A DNA stretch of 64,000 nt from Linnemannia elongata (Eukaryota > Mortierellomycota > Mortierellomycetes > Mortierellales > Mortierellaceae), in the NCBI GenBank assembly GCA_036320915.1, contig JAXBDG010000012.1, positions 62,001-126,000 on the forward strand, written 5' to 3'. Every line of letters starts with the position of its first letter. Positions within the stretch are counted from its first letter, which is position 1. The position numbers and the translations under genes are program-made. The notes beneath the pieces are model-generated. The model did not search any database, was not told where the DNA came from, and worked only from the letters and a program-made list of their open reading frames with translations. Below are positions 10,932-20,043 of the stretch, piece after piece.

Positions 10932-12063
10932 TGTCAGAGTATCCACTCTGATATGACATTCGAATGACGCCACCAACTTCTAGACTTTTCTAGCGCCACT
11001 ACCTTTTGAACTCTTCCAGCACTTTCAATAACAAAGAACCGTGGCTCGTGACCAATTCGTCCTAGAATTCTCCAGAATTACCATATCTCCGGATCACATA
11101 TACACTAGGGTTCAAAACTGCCCCAAAGATTGCAACTTTATAACTCTTCTGATCACCATGCACTCCAGGACAGAGGTAGCGCCTTCATTTTTTTGTACTC
11201 AATAGCCCTACCAATGTTGTGTGCAAGTACCAAGTTTGACGTGTCAATCTTGTGCCATCGTTGTATTATAAAAAAACAAAAAAAAGTCATCATTGGGGCA
11301 GTTTTGCACCCTTTGATTTTTCCATATGAACCATAAGAATAGATTGCATGGGTTTAGCACGGCGGACAATTTTTTTTTTTTTAAACCATGCCTTACCTCT
11401 TGCTCAAACACAGAATCAGAGAGGTAAATAATGAAGAAGACAAGTGTGCTGTCTCATGTCCTTGGTTGCAGGTGATTAGAAGCCCTAGAGAAGGCTTAAT
11501 CACAAAAATAAGGCAGCCGTTTGCATAATTCCTATGAACCTTCTATGTTCTGACGAAATACTAAAGACTACGCTTTCTCTAGGGCTTCTAATCACCTGCA
11601 ACCAAGGACATGAGACAGCACACTTGTCTTCTTCATTATTTACCTCTCTGATTCTGTGTTTGAGCAAGAGGTAAGGCATGGTTTAAAAAAAAAAAAATTG
11701 TCCGCCGTGCTAAACCCATGCAATCTATTCTTATGGTTCATATGGAAAAATCAAAGGGTGCAAAACTGCCCCAATGATGACTTTTTTTTGTTTTTTTATA
11801 ATACAACGATGGCACAAGATTGACACGTCAAACTTGGTACTTGCACACAACATTGGTAGGGCTATTGAGTACAAAAAAATGAAGGCGCTACCTCTGTCCT
11901 GGAGTGCATGGTGATCAGAAGAGTTATAAAGTTGCAATCTTTGGGGCAGTTTTGAACCTTAGTGTAAATAAGGAGTCCACACCGTAGATAGTTCAGTAGT
12001 TCATAACTCAAGTCCACAATAAATCAAGTCGTATCAAGTCAAGTCAAGCCCCGAGTCGCCTTA
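10932..12063. mobile_element. Insertion in the 28S relic, flanked by a 7-bp duplication
   Basis: CATAACC occurs at 10925-10931 and at 12064-12070, exactly where the rRNA homology breaks and resumes. The insert has no clear terminal inversion or coding region. Most of it is the palindrome at 11103-11964, which may be a later insertion into it. Confidence 0.7.
11103..11964. repeat. Palindromic fold-back element, 392-bp arms
   Basis: The sequence from 11101 to 11492 is repeated in inverted orientation from 11575 to 11966, with almost no differences and an 82-base loop. The outer ends read TA-CACTA... and ...TAGTG-TA, compatible with a TA target duplication of a mariner-type MITE. Each arm also contains an internal inverted copy of the motif CAAAACTGCCCCAA (near 11117 and 11290), so a smaller element appears to have been doubled. 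A transcript would fold into a very long hairpin. Confidence 0.88.
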
Positions 12064-12277
12064 CATAACCCAACAGATGATAGCTTCGGCCCATTGCCTG
12101 CCCAAGCCGGCTCAAATACCAACTATCCAAATGAACGGTTCGTCTTGTAGTTCAATCTCTATTGCAACAACATTTCATCAGTACGGTAAAATCAACCTGT
12201 CTCACGACGGTCTAAACTCAGCCCACGTTCCCTATTGGTGGGTGAACAATCCAACGCTTACTGAATTCTGCTTCAGT

Positions 12278-12313
<36 letters not shown>

Positions 12314-12349
12314 AACGTCGCTATGAACGCTTGGCTGCTACAAGCCATA

Positions 12350-12513
12350 TTTGGGTTTGCATTCGACGCTACCAGATGTCCATACGTCACAGTTTTTTGT
12401 TCACTGACGCCTGCAAAGCTACTTTAAGGTTTTGACTCGGGATAGCGCACAGCAAAATCCTCTTTTTGCATGTGTAAATAGAATGACTCCCGTCACAACT
12501 CCCGTGGCGTACC
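12350..12513. other. Flank between 28S relic and LRR gene
   Basis: Nothing recognised. The segment upstream of the TATA box of the next gene probably holds its promoter. Confidence 0.4.
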
Positions 12514-12520
12514 TATAAAG
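12514..12520 (+). promoter_or_regulatory. TATA box upstream of the F-box/LRR gene
   Basis: TATAAAG lies about 230 bases before the ATG, followed by a CT-rich leader typical of fungal 5' untranslated regions. Confidence 0.45.
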
Positions 12521-12748
12521 TAGAATGAAATTCGAATTGGATTCCCCCTCCCTCTTTTCACTTTCATCTTTCTGCATCATTGACTACTTCACAGCGTCAC
12601 TGTCTTCTTACTCACCCTCTTCCTTTCGTTACTTCTTCCTTGCCGCTTTCTTTTCTTCATTCCTCTTTCATTATCACACCTTTTTTTGTAACCCCATTTC
12701 ACCATCTTCGTCATCATCCCCGTGGCACTTGTCACACTTTTCATCTTT

Positions 12749-13825
12749 ATGACTAAGATACCTCGAACACATCCCCTCGATCTACATGAGATTCACTCAA
12801 GGATTGCCAGAAATCTTGGCCTTAAAGACCTCGCATCCTGTGCGCGTGTGAGTCAGGATTGGAACGACTCGTTTACACCGCCACTCTACAAGTCTGTCGT
12901 ATTGTCGAGACATGGCCCCAGCATGGAATCCGTCGAGAGAAATAAGCACCTTATACAACGTCTTGACATTCAGAGCTCTGCTTATGAAAAACTATCATCA
13001 ACATCTGCACGAGATGAAGTAATTTCTAGCATTATGGCCAACTCGATTCTGATTACTTTGAAATTTGGGCACGACTCGAAAGGAGTCATTGGCGTTCACG
13101 CACTGTCTAACGCACTCAAGACCAATTCAACTCTCACCACTTTGGAGTTGAATCGCAACTTGATCGGAGACAATGGAGTTCAGGCGCTGTCCGAGGCACT
13201 CAAGACCAACTCGACTCTGACCATTTTGGACTTGCAGTATAACTCGATCAAAGATAACGGAGCTCAGGCACTGTCTGAGGCACTCAAGACCAACTCGACT
13301 CTCACCACTTTGGAGTTGGAGTGGAACTCGATCGAACTCAAAGGAGCTCAGGCACTCTCTGAGGCACTCAAGACTAACTCGACTCTGACCACTTTGTACT
13401 TGGGAAGCAACAGGCTCTACGACAACGGAGCTCAAGCGCTGTCTAAAGCACTCAAACCCAACTCGACCCTAACCACTTTGCACTTGCGGTTCAACATGAT
13501 CGGATGCGAAGGAGCTCAGGCGCTGTCTGAGGCACTCAAGACCAACTCGACTCTGACCATTCTGAACTTGGGGCGCAACTTCATCAGCGACCAAGGAGCC
13601 CAGGCGCTGTCTGAAGCACTCAAGACCAACTCCAGTTTGATCAATTTGAACTTGGAGAGCAACTCGATTGGAGACAACGGAGCTCAGGCGCTGTCCGAGG
13701 CACTCAAGAACAACTCGACTCTGAGCATTTTGAACTTGCGTAGCAACCCCATCAGAGACAACGGAGGTCAGGCGCTGGCTGCGGCACGCAAGACCAACTC
13801 GACTGTGACCATTAGGATTGTGTAA
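12749..13825 (+). CDS. F-box-like leucine-rich-repeat protein (RNI type)
   Basis: The 358-residue protein has an F-box-like N-terminus (LDLHEIHSRIARNLGLKDLA, CARVSQDWNDSFTPPLYKSV). Nine 28-residue repeats of ribonuclease-inhibitor type follow, with the pattern GAQALSEALKTNSTLTTLxL and an NSI turn. Each repeat is 84 bases, and the DNA copies are similar enough to suggest recent duplication within the gene. Proteins of this layout can act as substrate adaptors of SCF ubiquitin ligases or as intracellular interaction scaffolds; which applies here is inference. The ATG at 12749 is the first in frame. A truncated paralogue lies at 18955-19455, beyond the DIRS element. Confidence 0.85.
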   Translation: MTKIPRTHPLDLHEIHSRIARNLGLKDLASCARVSQDWNDSFTPPLYKSVVLSRHGPSMESVERNKHLIQRLDIQSSAYEKLSSTSARDEVISSIMANSILITLKFGHDSKGVIGVHALSNALKTNSTLTTLELNRNLIGDNGVQALSEALKTNSTLTILDLQYNSIKDNGAQALSEALKTNSTLTTLELEWNSIELKGAQALSEALKTNSTLTTLYLGSNRLYDNGAQALSKALKPNSTLTTLHLRFNMIGCEGAQALSEALKTNSTLTILNLGRNFISDQGAQALSEALKTNSSLINLNLESNSIGDNGAQALSEALKNNSTLSILNLRSNPIRDNGGQALAAARKTNSTVTIRIV

Positions 13826-14106
13826 ATAGCTGACGTTACCTCAATACATAAGCCCCTTAAGTTTTGACACTGGTCTAAATCACATAACTTGCACCCAGTG
13901 AACCACACCACTCAACTTCAGGTGCAAAAATTGGGGTCTTTCGCCACCTTCCGGTGTGGCCACTGGTGTGCTGAAGTGGTGGTCCACTGGACGAAAAAAT
14001 AAATAAACGGTCACACACCTGTTCTCCTTCCGGTGTACACCTGTTCTCCACCAGTGTACACTGGTTCTCTCTGGTGTACTCCTATTATCTCCACTAGTAT
14101 ACACCT
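13826..14106. repeat. Short tandem repeats between LRR gene and DIRS element
   Basis: At about 14026-14106 there are four to five imperfect copies of a GGTGTACACCTGTTCTCC-like unit. The upstream part (13920-14000) has CCGGTGTGGCCACTGGTGTG-like words. No gene is seen. Confidence 0.55.
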
Positions 14107-14297
14107 ATTATTCTTCCTTGCCAAGGGACTCTATCTGTGTGTATCTTTCTTTAATATAGTCACGTGAAACTCCAGAAAAAAAAAAAATGAAAAACGAAGT
14201 GATAAAAGGGACTCTAGCCTAGCAATCTTTGCTTCTCTATCTTTCTTTTTTCACGGCCGGAACACTCTCCCCGGATTCACCGATCGATCCTCTTCTC

Positions 14298-15245
14298 ATG
14301 TCCCATGCCTCCCCTTCTCCTTCAGTCTCAATTGAGACTCTACTCCAAGTCATTCAACAGCTCAGTGGCCGGCTTGACCAACTCGAACACAGCAACAACC
14401 GCGGCCACGACCCTGCTCCCTTACACGACGACGCTCCCCCCGGCACTCGCACGCGCATCATCGGCACCACGCAAGCGACTACCATTCGTCCTGGCGCAGA
14501 CCTGGTTAAACACTACCCCGCTATCATGGAGCAGAACTTCTACACAGCAGCACTCGCAGAGGATCATAAGCTTTTTGCCCTCAGCGACTACCACTACACA
14601 GAGGGCATGGTCTATAAGGCACCTCCCGTCCTTGACCACGCAGAGTTCAGCCTCAGCAACGCGGCAAAGAAACATGATGCTGACCTCGCATCAGTTCAGA
14701 CTAGAATGGCACACCACACCAGATTTTACGACTCATTCGCCTGCGACATTCTGGAAAACAATTGGGAGGATTCGGAACAGGGCAAAGCAACGCTCCAGTT
14801 CCTTAACACACTACGGATTGCAGCAGCCAACGACGCAGCCAAGATCAGCCAGATGCGTTCCAAACTGTACTATGCCGCTTTGGGAATCAAACATGAACCA
14901 GCCAAGGAAGGATCCATCCTCAAGGTGGAGGAAGTCGCTGCCCGCAAAGCAGCATCGGATCTTATACGGACGGTGTATACCACACCAGCCCCTCCAAAGG
15001 CGACCAACAACGATAACAGGACCGGCAAAGACAGCGGCAGCGGTAAAAGCGGCTGGAAGCAGAAGTCCTCAGGATCGAACAACGACAAGACCACCGACAA
15101 GTCGTCCTCTTCCTTCAAGAAGAAGAAGAACAACAATCAAGTATCGGGTGGCAACGCTGGCAACAATAGCAACAAGTCTGGCGGCGGCTCCGGCAACAAG
15201 AACAAGAAGCAGGAGCAGGGAAACGAGAGAGAGGAGTCGGACTAG
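14298..15245 (+). CDS. gag: DIRS gag-like protein
   Basis: The 315-residue product starts at the ATG at 14298 (MSHASPSPSVSIETLLQVIQ). It has a structured middle and a low-complexity C-terminus rich in Ser, Gly, Lys and Asn, typical of retroelement nucleocapsid-like tails. No zinc knuckle is present. A second ATG lies exactly 7 bases downstream at 14305 in another frame and opens a much longer frame. The stop TAG at 15243 sits in a segment that is open in the RT frame, and the words around it are conserved in the second DIRS element. Confidence 0.85.
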   Translation: MSHASPSPSVSIETLLQVIQQLSGRLDQLEHSNNRGHDPAPLHDDAPPGTRTRIIGTTQATTIRPGADLVKHYPAIMEQNFYTAALAEDHKLFALSDYHYTEGMVYKAPPVLDHAEFSLSNAAKKHDADLASVQTRMAHHTRFYDSFACDILENNWEDSEQGKATLQFLNTLRIAAANDAAKISQMRSKLYYAALGIKHEPAKEGSILKVEEVAARKAASDLIRTVYTTPAPPKATNNDNRTGKDSGSGKSGWKQKSSGSNNDKTTDKSSSSFKKKKNNNQVSGGNAGNNSNKSGGGSGNKNKKQEQGNEREESD

Positions 15246-15286
15246 TAGGCGGTCGGCTTCTCCACTTTCAGGAGGCTTGGAGGGAG

Positions 15287-17110
15287 ATGACGAGCTCGAC
15301 TTGGGTGGACAACATTGTCAGATCGGGATACAACATCATCTTCAACAAACCACCACCCCTACGTCTACCACCACTACACGACCCGTTCAACACGCAGGAG
15401 GAACGGGCAGCTATCAGCATCGAGGTACGCTCTTTGTTACAAAAAAGGGCTATAGAAGAATGTACAGGGAAGGGATTTTACAGTCGACTTTTCACCATAC
15501 CGAAAAAGACAGGAGACCTTCGACCTGTACTGAACCTTCGACCCCTCAACCAATATTTAACAGCACCCAAGTTCAAGATGGAAACACTCAGCAACGTTTG
15601 CAGGATGCTTCGACCAGGCGACTGGATGACGAGCCTGGACCTGAGCGACGCCTTCTTACACGTCGCGATCCACCCCACCTCTCGCAAGTATCTACGGTTC
15701 CGATGGGGACACAAGTCTTATCAGTTCCGAACGCTCCCATTCGGTCTCTCCCTATCCCCGTGGGTCTTCACCAAGATCGTCCGACCAGTCCTTACATGGG
15801 CCAGACAGAGGGGTATACGGATATCAGCATACTTGGACGATATCATTATTGCGGCGTCGACAAAGGAGGAGGCCAAGCAACACACGCGTATGGTTCGGGA
15901 ACAGCTGGAGCGCCTCGGTTTTCTTATCAAGGACTCAAAGTCAACCCTTACCCCCACACAACGTATCGACCACCTTGGATTCAAAATCGATACTACAACC
16001 ATGTCATTGGCTGTACCGCCGTCCAAGGTCCGAGATCTGCGCCGGGAGGCTCTGAAGATGATCAAGGCAGGAACGGTATCACTCAGACGACTTGCAGCGT
16101 TCATAGGCAAGGCAACGGCAATGACAATCGCAGTCTCTCCCGCCCGATTAATGACAAGGCAGCTGATTCAGACACAGAATGCGGCGCTGGCAAGGAATTG
16201 CAGTTGGACAGACCCGGTGACTCTGGGCAAGGCAGCGCGGAAAAATCTCGAGTGGTGGAGAGAGCATCTATCGGGATGGAACGGCCTGGGATTCTTGCCA
16301 CAGAAGACGGATGTGGATGCGTTCACGGACGCTTCAGAGGAGGCTTGGGGGATTGTTATCAACAGCAAGGAGATGTCGAGGACATGGACACCAGCGGAGC
16401 AACCTCACCACATCAACTGGAAGGAACTGAGGGTGATCTGGTACCTCGTTCAGATTCCAACCCTTATAGGCAAAACAATACACATCATCTGCGACAATAT
16501 GACGACCATCGCTCAAATCAACAAGTTCGGCGGCACCCGATCTCCGTTACTTCTGGATCTGACGACGAAGATATGGAATCATTGTTTGACGACAGGGACA
16601 AGATTGAAGACAACTTACGTGCCCTCACAGTTCAACCCCGCAGATGCACCTTCCAGGAGGATGATAGTCCAACTGGAATGGTCCATAGATCCCACATTCT
16701 TCCTACAGCTGGAGGAAACCTGGGGTCATCACACCATCGATCTCTTTGCAACAGCAACCAACAGGAAAGTCCCTCGTTACATCTCTTGGAGCCCGGAGAA
16801 GGAAGCCTGGAGCCAGGACGCCTTCAACTCGAACTGGTCCAAAATGGGTCGAGTGTATGCATGCCCACCATGGTCACTTATATCCAGGGTGCTGCAGAAG
16901 ATCAAGATGGACAAGGTCAAGGCGACGGTCATCACCCCTTACTGGCCGAGCGCACTCTGGTACCCTACCATCCGCCAGATGTCGATCAGCAAGCCTCTAC
17001 CGGTCCCACGGAACATGGTCTTGCCAGCCCCGGGCAACAACCCCCACATTCTCGCCAAAAACCCAATGTGGTCACTCGCAGCCTGGAACGTCGACGGCAG
17101 AAGACTGTAA
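15287..17110 (+). CDS. DIRS reverse transcriptase/RNase H/methyltransferase-like polyprotein
   Basis: The 607-codon frame copies element RNA into DNA. RT motifs include RPVLNLRPLNQYL, SLDLSDAFLHVAI, the LPFGLSLSPWVFTK block and the catalytic YLDD in ISAYLDDIIIA. RNase H follows, with DAFTDASEEAWG, ELRVIWYL, HIICDN and FNPADAPSR. The C-terminal part (IDLFATATNRKVPRY, YACPPW, VITPYWPSALWYP) matches the adenine-methyltransferase-like domain of DIRS elements. The ATG at 15287 is only the first Met: the frame is open further upstream and reads LVGGRLLHFQEAW across the gag stop. That piece is conserved in the second DIRS element, so expression through frameshifting or reinitiation is likely. Confidence 0.93.
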   Translation: MTSSTWVDNIVRSGYNIIFNKPPPLRLPPLHDPFNTQEERAAISIEVRSLLQKRAIEECTGKGFYSRLFTIPKKTGDLRPVLNLRPLNQYLTAPKFKMETLSNVCRMLRPGDWMTSLDLSDAFLHVAIHPTSRKYLRFRWGHKSYQFRTLPFGLSLSPWVFTKIVRPVLTWARQRGIRISAYLDDIIIAASTKEEAKQHTRMVREQLERLGFLIKDSKSTLTPTQRIDHLGFKIDTTTMSLAVPPSKVRDLRREALKMIKAGTVSLRRLAAFIGKATAMTIAVSPARLMTRQLIQTQNAALARNCSWTDPVTLGKAARKNLEWWREHLSGWNGLGFLPQKTDVDAFTDASEEAWGIVINSKEMSRTWTPAEQPHHINWKELRVIWYLVQIPTLIGKTIHIICDNMTTIAQINKFGGTRSPLLLDLTTKIWNHCLTTGTRLKTTYVPSQFNPADAPSRRMIVQLEWSIDPTFFLQLEETWGHHTIDLFATATNRKVPRYISWSPEKEAWSQDAFNSNWSKMGRVYACPPWSLISRVLQKIKMDKVKATVITPYWPSALWYPTIRQMSISKPLPVPRNMVLPAPGNNPHILAKNPMWSLAAWNVDGRRL

Positions 17111-18084
17111 CCAGCGGAGCCAGTCCAGCGGTGGTCAAGATCCTCTATGAATCGGCACGAGTCAAGAAGAGAGCTATGGGTAACTCGACAGCCCAGCTAG
17201 CCTTCGAGCGATGGATCCACTATTTCGGGGTGGACCCACTGGAAGCGACGGCGGTCCACGTCATGAACTACCTCGCCTACGGTCTCGAGACAAAGGGATG
17301 GAAGCGGTCCACAGCAATGAGCTACAAGTCAGCAATTCTTCAGCTCTTCCCCGACGAAGAGCGTACCGCCATCACGTCCGACTACGACTTTCAACAGTTT
17401 GTCAAGCTCGCGGGCACAGACAGCTTCAAGCGGTTGCGCAACTACGACATTGATATGGCGCCACTGTTCAAGCACCTCCATGACCTAGGAAGCAACAACA
17501 CCATGAGCATGACCGATCTGACGGCCAAGACCTGCTTCCTTCTCTCGGTCTGTGGTCTCCTTCGAGCAGATGATCTGCAATGTGTTGATGTCACCCAGAG
17601 CGAGGTCAAGGACAACACTCTGACCCTTACAGTCCTGTTCCCTAAAGAACTGCGAGGTGGTCTGAACATCATCAAACCAGTCGTCATCAAGTCTCATCCC
17701 AAGGAAGAATATTGCCCAGTCAGAGCATACACAGAATATAGACGACGCACGGAGACGTCTGACGGTCAGGCGCGCAAGGTTCATCCCAAGATCGAGTCTG
17801 AGCGCTACACGCCCCTGATCCGATATATCAAGGACCCTACACAGAGTCTCGGACATGAACGGATCTCCCACTACATCCAAGAGGTGATGCAGTGGATCCC
17901 CAGGGTTGAGGGGCAACCCAAGTACAAGGCAAGGGCGGTGGGAGCCACGGCGGCTCTCAAACACGGTATTTCAGTGGACGATGTTGCTACCCACGGCAAC
18001 TGGTCCTCCCCGGCGATTGTGGAGCAGTTCTACAGGCTGTCAAGGACCTTTAAAAACGACTTCACATCAGCCATTCTTTCCTAA
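16861..18084 (+). CDS. DIRS tyrosine recombinase (frame open from 14305)
   Basis: The C-terminal catalytic region runs from about 17110. It contains FERWIHYFGVDPLEA, the first-Arg box LLSVCGLLRADDL, YCPVRAYTEY, KARAVGATAALKHGISVDDV, THGNW and the presumed nucleophile Tyr in QFYRLSR. Such enzymes integrate circular DIRS cDNA by Arg/His/Tyr chemistry and leave no target duplication. I give the first in-frame ATG near the domain as start. However, the same frame is free of stops back to the ATG at 14305, giving 1,259 codons that overlap gag and RT entirely. Which start is used is unknown. Confidence 0.88.
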   Translation: MPTMVTYIQGAAEDQDGQGQGDGHHPLLAERTLVPYHPPDVDQQASTGPTEHGLASPGQQPPHSRQKPNVVTRSLERRRQKTVTSGASPAVVKILYESARVKKRAMGNSTAQLAFERWIHYFGVDPLEATAVHVMNYLAYGLETKGWKRSTAMSYKSAILQLFPDEERTAITSDYDFQQFVKLAGTDSFKRLRNYDIDMAPLFKHLHDLGSNNTMSMTDLTAKTCFLLSVCGLLRADDLQCVDVTQSEVKDNTLTLTVLFPKELRGGLNIIKPVVIKSHPKEEYCPVRAYTEYRRRTETSDGQARKVHPKIESERYTPLIRYIKDPTQSLGHERISHYIQEVMQWIPRVEGQPKYKARAVGATAALKHGISVDDVATHGNWSSPAIVEQFYRLSRTFKNDFTSAILS

Positions 18085-18095
18085 CTCTGGATTCA

Positions 18096-18190
18096 CAGAT
18101 AGAGTCCCTTGGCAAGGAAGAATAATGGTTGGCGATGCCGAATGTAATGACGGCTAAAGCCTATTATTCGACACCGCCAAGGGACTCTAG
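18096..18190. repeat. Internal complementary region of the DIRS element
   Basis: The segment is the reverse complement of the element's right end (to 18398) joined to its left end (from 14107), with the two bases AT shared at the join. In DIRS elements this region templates closure of the circle and keeps both termini. Confidence 0.93.
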
Positions 18191-18224
18191 ATGTGCCCAC
18201 CCGTACCCGCCCAGTTCTAGTCAT

Positions 18225-18341
18225 AGATAGAGAAGCAAAGATTGCTAGGCTAGAGTCCCTTTTATCACTTCGTTTTTCATTTTTTTTTTTTCTGGAGTTT
18301 CACGTGACTATATTAAAGAAAGATACACACATCTAGAGTCC
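18225..18341. repeat. DIRS right inverted terminal repeat
   Basis: Nearly exact reverse complement of about 14121-14242, including AAGATTGCTAGGCTAGAG and TTTCACGTGACTATATT. Confidence 0.93.
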
Positions 18342-18398
18342 CTTGGCGGTGTCGAATAATAGGCTTTAGCCGTCATTACATTCGGCATCGCCAACCAT

Positions 18399-18954
18399 CC
18401 TTCTGTCTGGCTCTCTGCTTACTCTGCTTGTTTTGCCACCCAGTATGCATCGTAAAAACCATGCTACATTTGACCTGCGTCCACGCACATCAGCCTTCGC
18501 TTTGCCTTTCAACATCGCTCCCCAAATGGTAATGTCTTCCCTAAAAGCATTTCCTCGTTGTTGTCCCCCTATTCTATTCCTGTCCTTGCTTCATTTCCAA
18601 CTCACTCGACTCACTCTCCCACCTTCTTCACCCACTGGTAAGTCCTCAGTTTCATCCACACCCGCGACAGTATCAGCACATACACCAATAAAGCATTACG
18701 TGATTTACACGTAATGATCTCTCCATTATATCAACGCGACACCTCTCATGTTTACTTTTATAGTAGACTCTTTTTTGCTGAAAAATCCCAGTTGTCATAA
18801 TAAAGTGGAATTTGTTCACCTGCATTAAAAATATAACGTGTGTTATCCAGTTTTGTGGCGGCTGACCTTGCCTTATATTCCTAGCGCAGAGTTTGTCTCT
18901 ATCTGTACCCTCATCCTCGTCCCCGTCATCATGTCCGTCATAATTTTCATCTTT
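18399..18954. other. No intact gene
   Basis: CT-rich flank of the LRR pseudogene, probably its former promoter and leader. Nothing else is recognised. Confidence 0.4.
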
Positions 18955-19455
18955 ATGATTATGATATTCCTGACACATCCCCACGATCTGCATGAGATCC
19001 GCTCAAGAATTGCGACCAGCCTTGGCCTTAAGGACATCGCATAGTGTGCGCGTGTGAGTCAGGAATGGAACAACTCATTTACACCGCCACTCTATAAATC
19101 CGTCGTCTTGTCGAAATATGGCCTCGGCATGGAATCTCTTGAGAGAAACAAGCACTTTAGGCTTGAATTCCATCTCGATGGGGGCAATGGAGCTCAGGCG
19201 TTGTCTGGGAAACTCAAAAACAACTCGACTCTGACCACTTTGAACTTGAGTTACAACTCGATTGGATCTAACGGAGCTCAGGCGCTGTCTAAGGCACGCA
19301 ATATTGAGTCGACAGTGATCATTATAGCAGAGATTCCTATAGGAGATTTTGAAAGAATGTTTCCCACCCGTTATCCGCTCACTCCTCGCTCACAGCCCTG
19401 CGTTTCAAGCTTTTGTGTTTTAGTAATTGTTCTAAAGCTACGATCGAAGTGGTGA
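18955..19455 (+). pseudogene. Truncated F-box/LRR paralogue
   Basis: The sequence mirrors the gene at 12749-13825: THPHDLHEIRSRIATSLGLK, then an in-frame TAG, CARVSQEWNNSFTPPLYKSV, and only about two LRR units (GAQALSKA) before an unrelated tail. The nonsense codon and the loss of most repeats show that it is a relic. It flanks the DIRS element on the side opposite its intact relative. Confidence 0.85.
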
Positions 19456-19494
19456 GCGACCAAAGATTTCGACCTTCGTTCGCTCACCACTTCG
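19445..19494. repeat. Perfect 15-bp hairpin
   Basis: CGAAGTGGTGAGCGA is repeated in inverted orientation after a 20-base loop. It could be a small MITE or a terminator-like structure. Confidence 0.6.
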
Positions 19495-19572
19495 CTTAGA
19501 CCGCTAAGGACAATCAGACTGGATATGAACAATTGTCCATAGCTTTGGACCAAACTTTCGATACTTCTTGAA

Positions 19573-19745
19573 AATGAGCTAAACATAGACATGCCTCACT
19601 AGTACCGCGTACCATCATGCCATAGTTATGAAAGTGCAAGTAAAAATAATATTTACACGGTGTAGAAGAGGGGGGGGGGGACATTACGGGACGACTGGGA
19701 CTGCAATAACATGCATACAGGCATAGCCGGACTGGAAATTTAAAT
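19573..19745 (-). repeat. Dispersed repeat Y, copy 3
   Basis: Matches 6605-6790 throughout, with a G-run expansion near 19670. The strongest blocks are CATAGACATGCCTCACTAG and GCATACAGGCATAGCCGG. Confidence 0.78.
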
Positions 19746-20043
19746 TATCATTTTTGCTCACCCTGGCACGCTCCCATGTCCTTGTTCTCTTTTCATGCGC
19801 TATGCATGCTGTCTTTCTTTCTTTTTGTTGACTTGATTCTTTCGCTGCCCAGGCCCCAGCACGCTCCCATGCCCCTTTTCTGTTTGCGCGTTGTGCATAC
19901 TGATTAACATACATACTTTTGGTACAGCACTCCCGATAAGAGAGGTGAAAAAAGGGGAAGCGCTGCAAGTGTGAGGAAGAGCTCTGTGTTACTCTCACAA
20001 TCTGCTGGCTGATGGAACTTATCAAAAGTGTTGGTTGTGTATT

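Larger units (their letters stand above)
10877..12340 (-). pseudogene. 28S rRNA 3'-region pseudogene (copy a), interrupted
   Basis: Read on the minus strand, 12340-12071 then 10931-10877 follow the 3' region of large-subunit rRNA. Segments such as GCGTTGGATTGTTCACCCAC, TAGGGAACGTG, GACCGTCGTGAGACAGGTT and GCCTCTAAGTCAGAA are recognisable. The sarcin-ricin loop (normally AGTACGAGAGGAAC) is degraded to ACAAGACGAACCG, so this is not a working rRNA. A 1,132-base insertion at 10932-12063 splits it. An apparent 116-codon frame in this region (12077-12427) is only the antisense reading of rRNA. Confidence 0.85.
14107..18398 (+). mobile_element. Complete DIRS-type tyrosine-recombinase retrotransposon (DIRS1 copy)
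   Basis: The 4,292-base element has inverted terminal repeats (about 14121-14242 and 18225-18341) and intact gag, RT/RNase H/methyltransferase-like and tyrosine recombinase frames. It also has an internal complementary region (18096-18190) that is the reverse complement of the right end joined to the left end. The terminal dinucleotide AT is shared by both ends, and no target duplication is visible. This is the DIRS architecture, in which a circular intermediate is integrated by recombination. It lies between an F-box/LRR gene and a broken paralogue of that gene. Confidence 0.95.

Noticed and set aside
11103..11964. CACTA-family transposon because of CACTA ends
   Set aside because: The flanks show TA and not a 3-bp duplication, and no transposase is present; a mariner-type MITE is more consistent.
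12077..12427. 116-codon frame beginning MIASAHCLPKPAQ
   Set aside because: It is the antisense reading of 28S rRNA (the familiar EFCFSMIGRADIEGSKSN-type artefact), not a gene.
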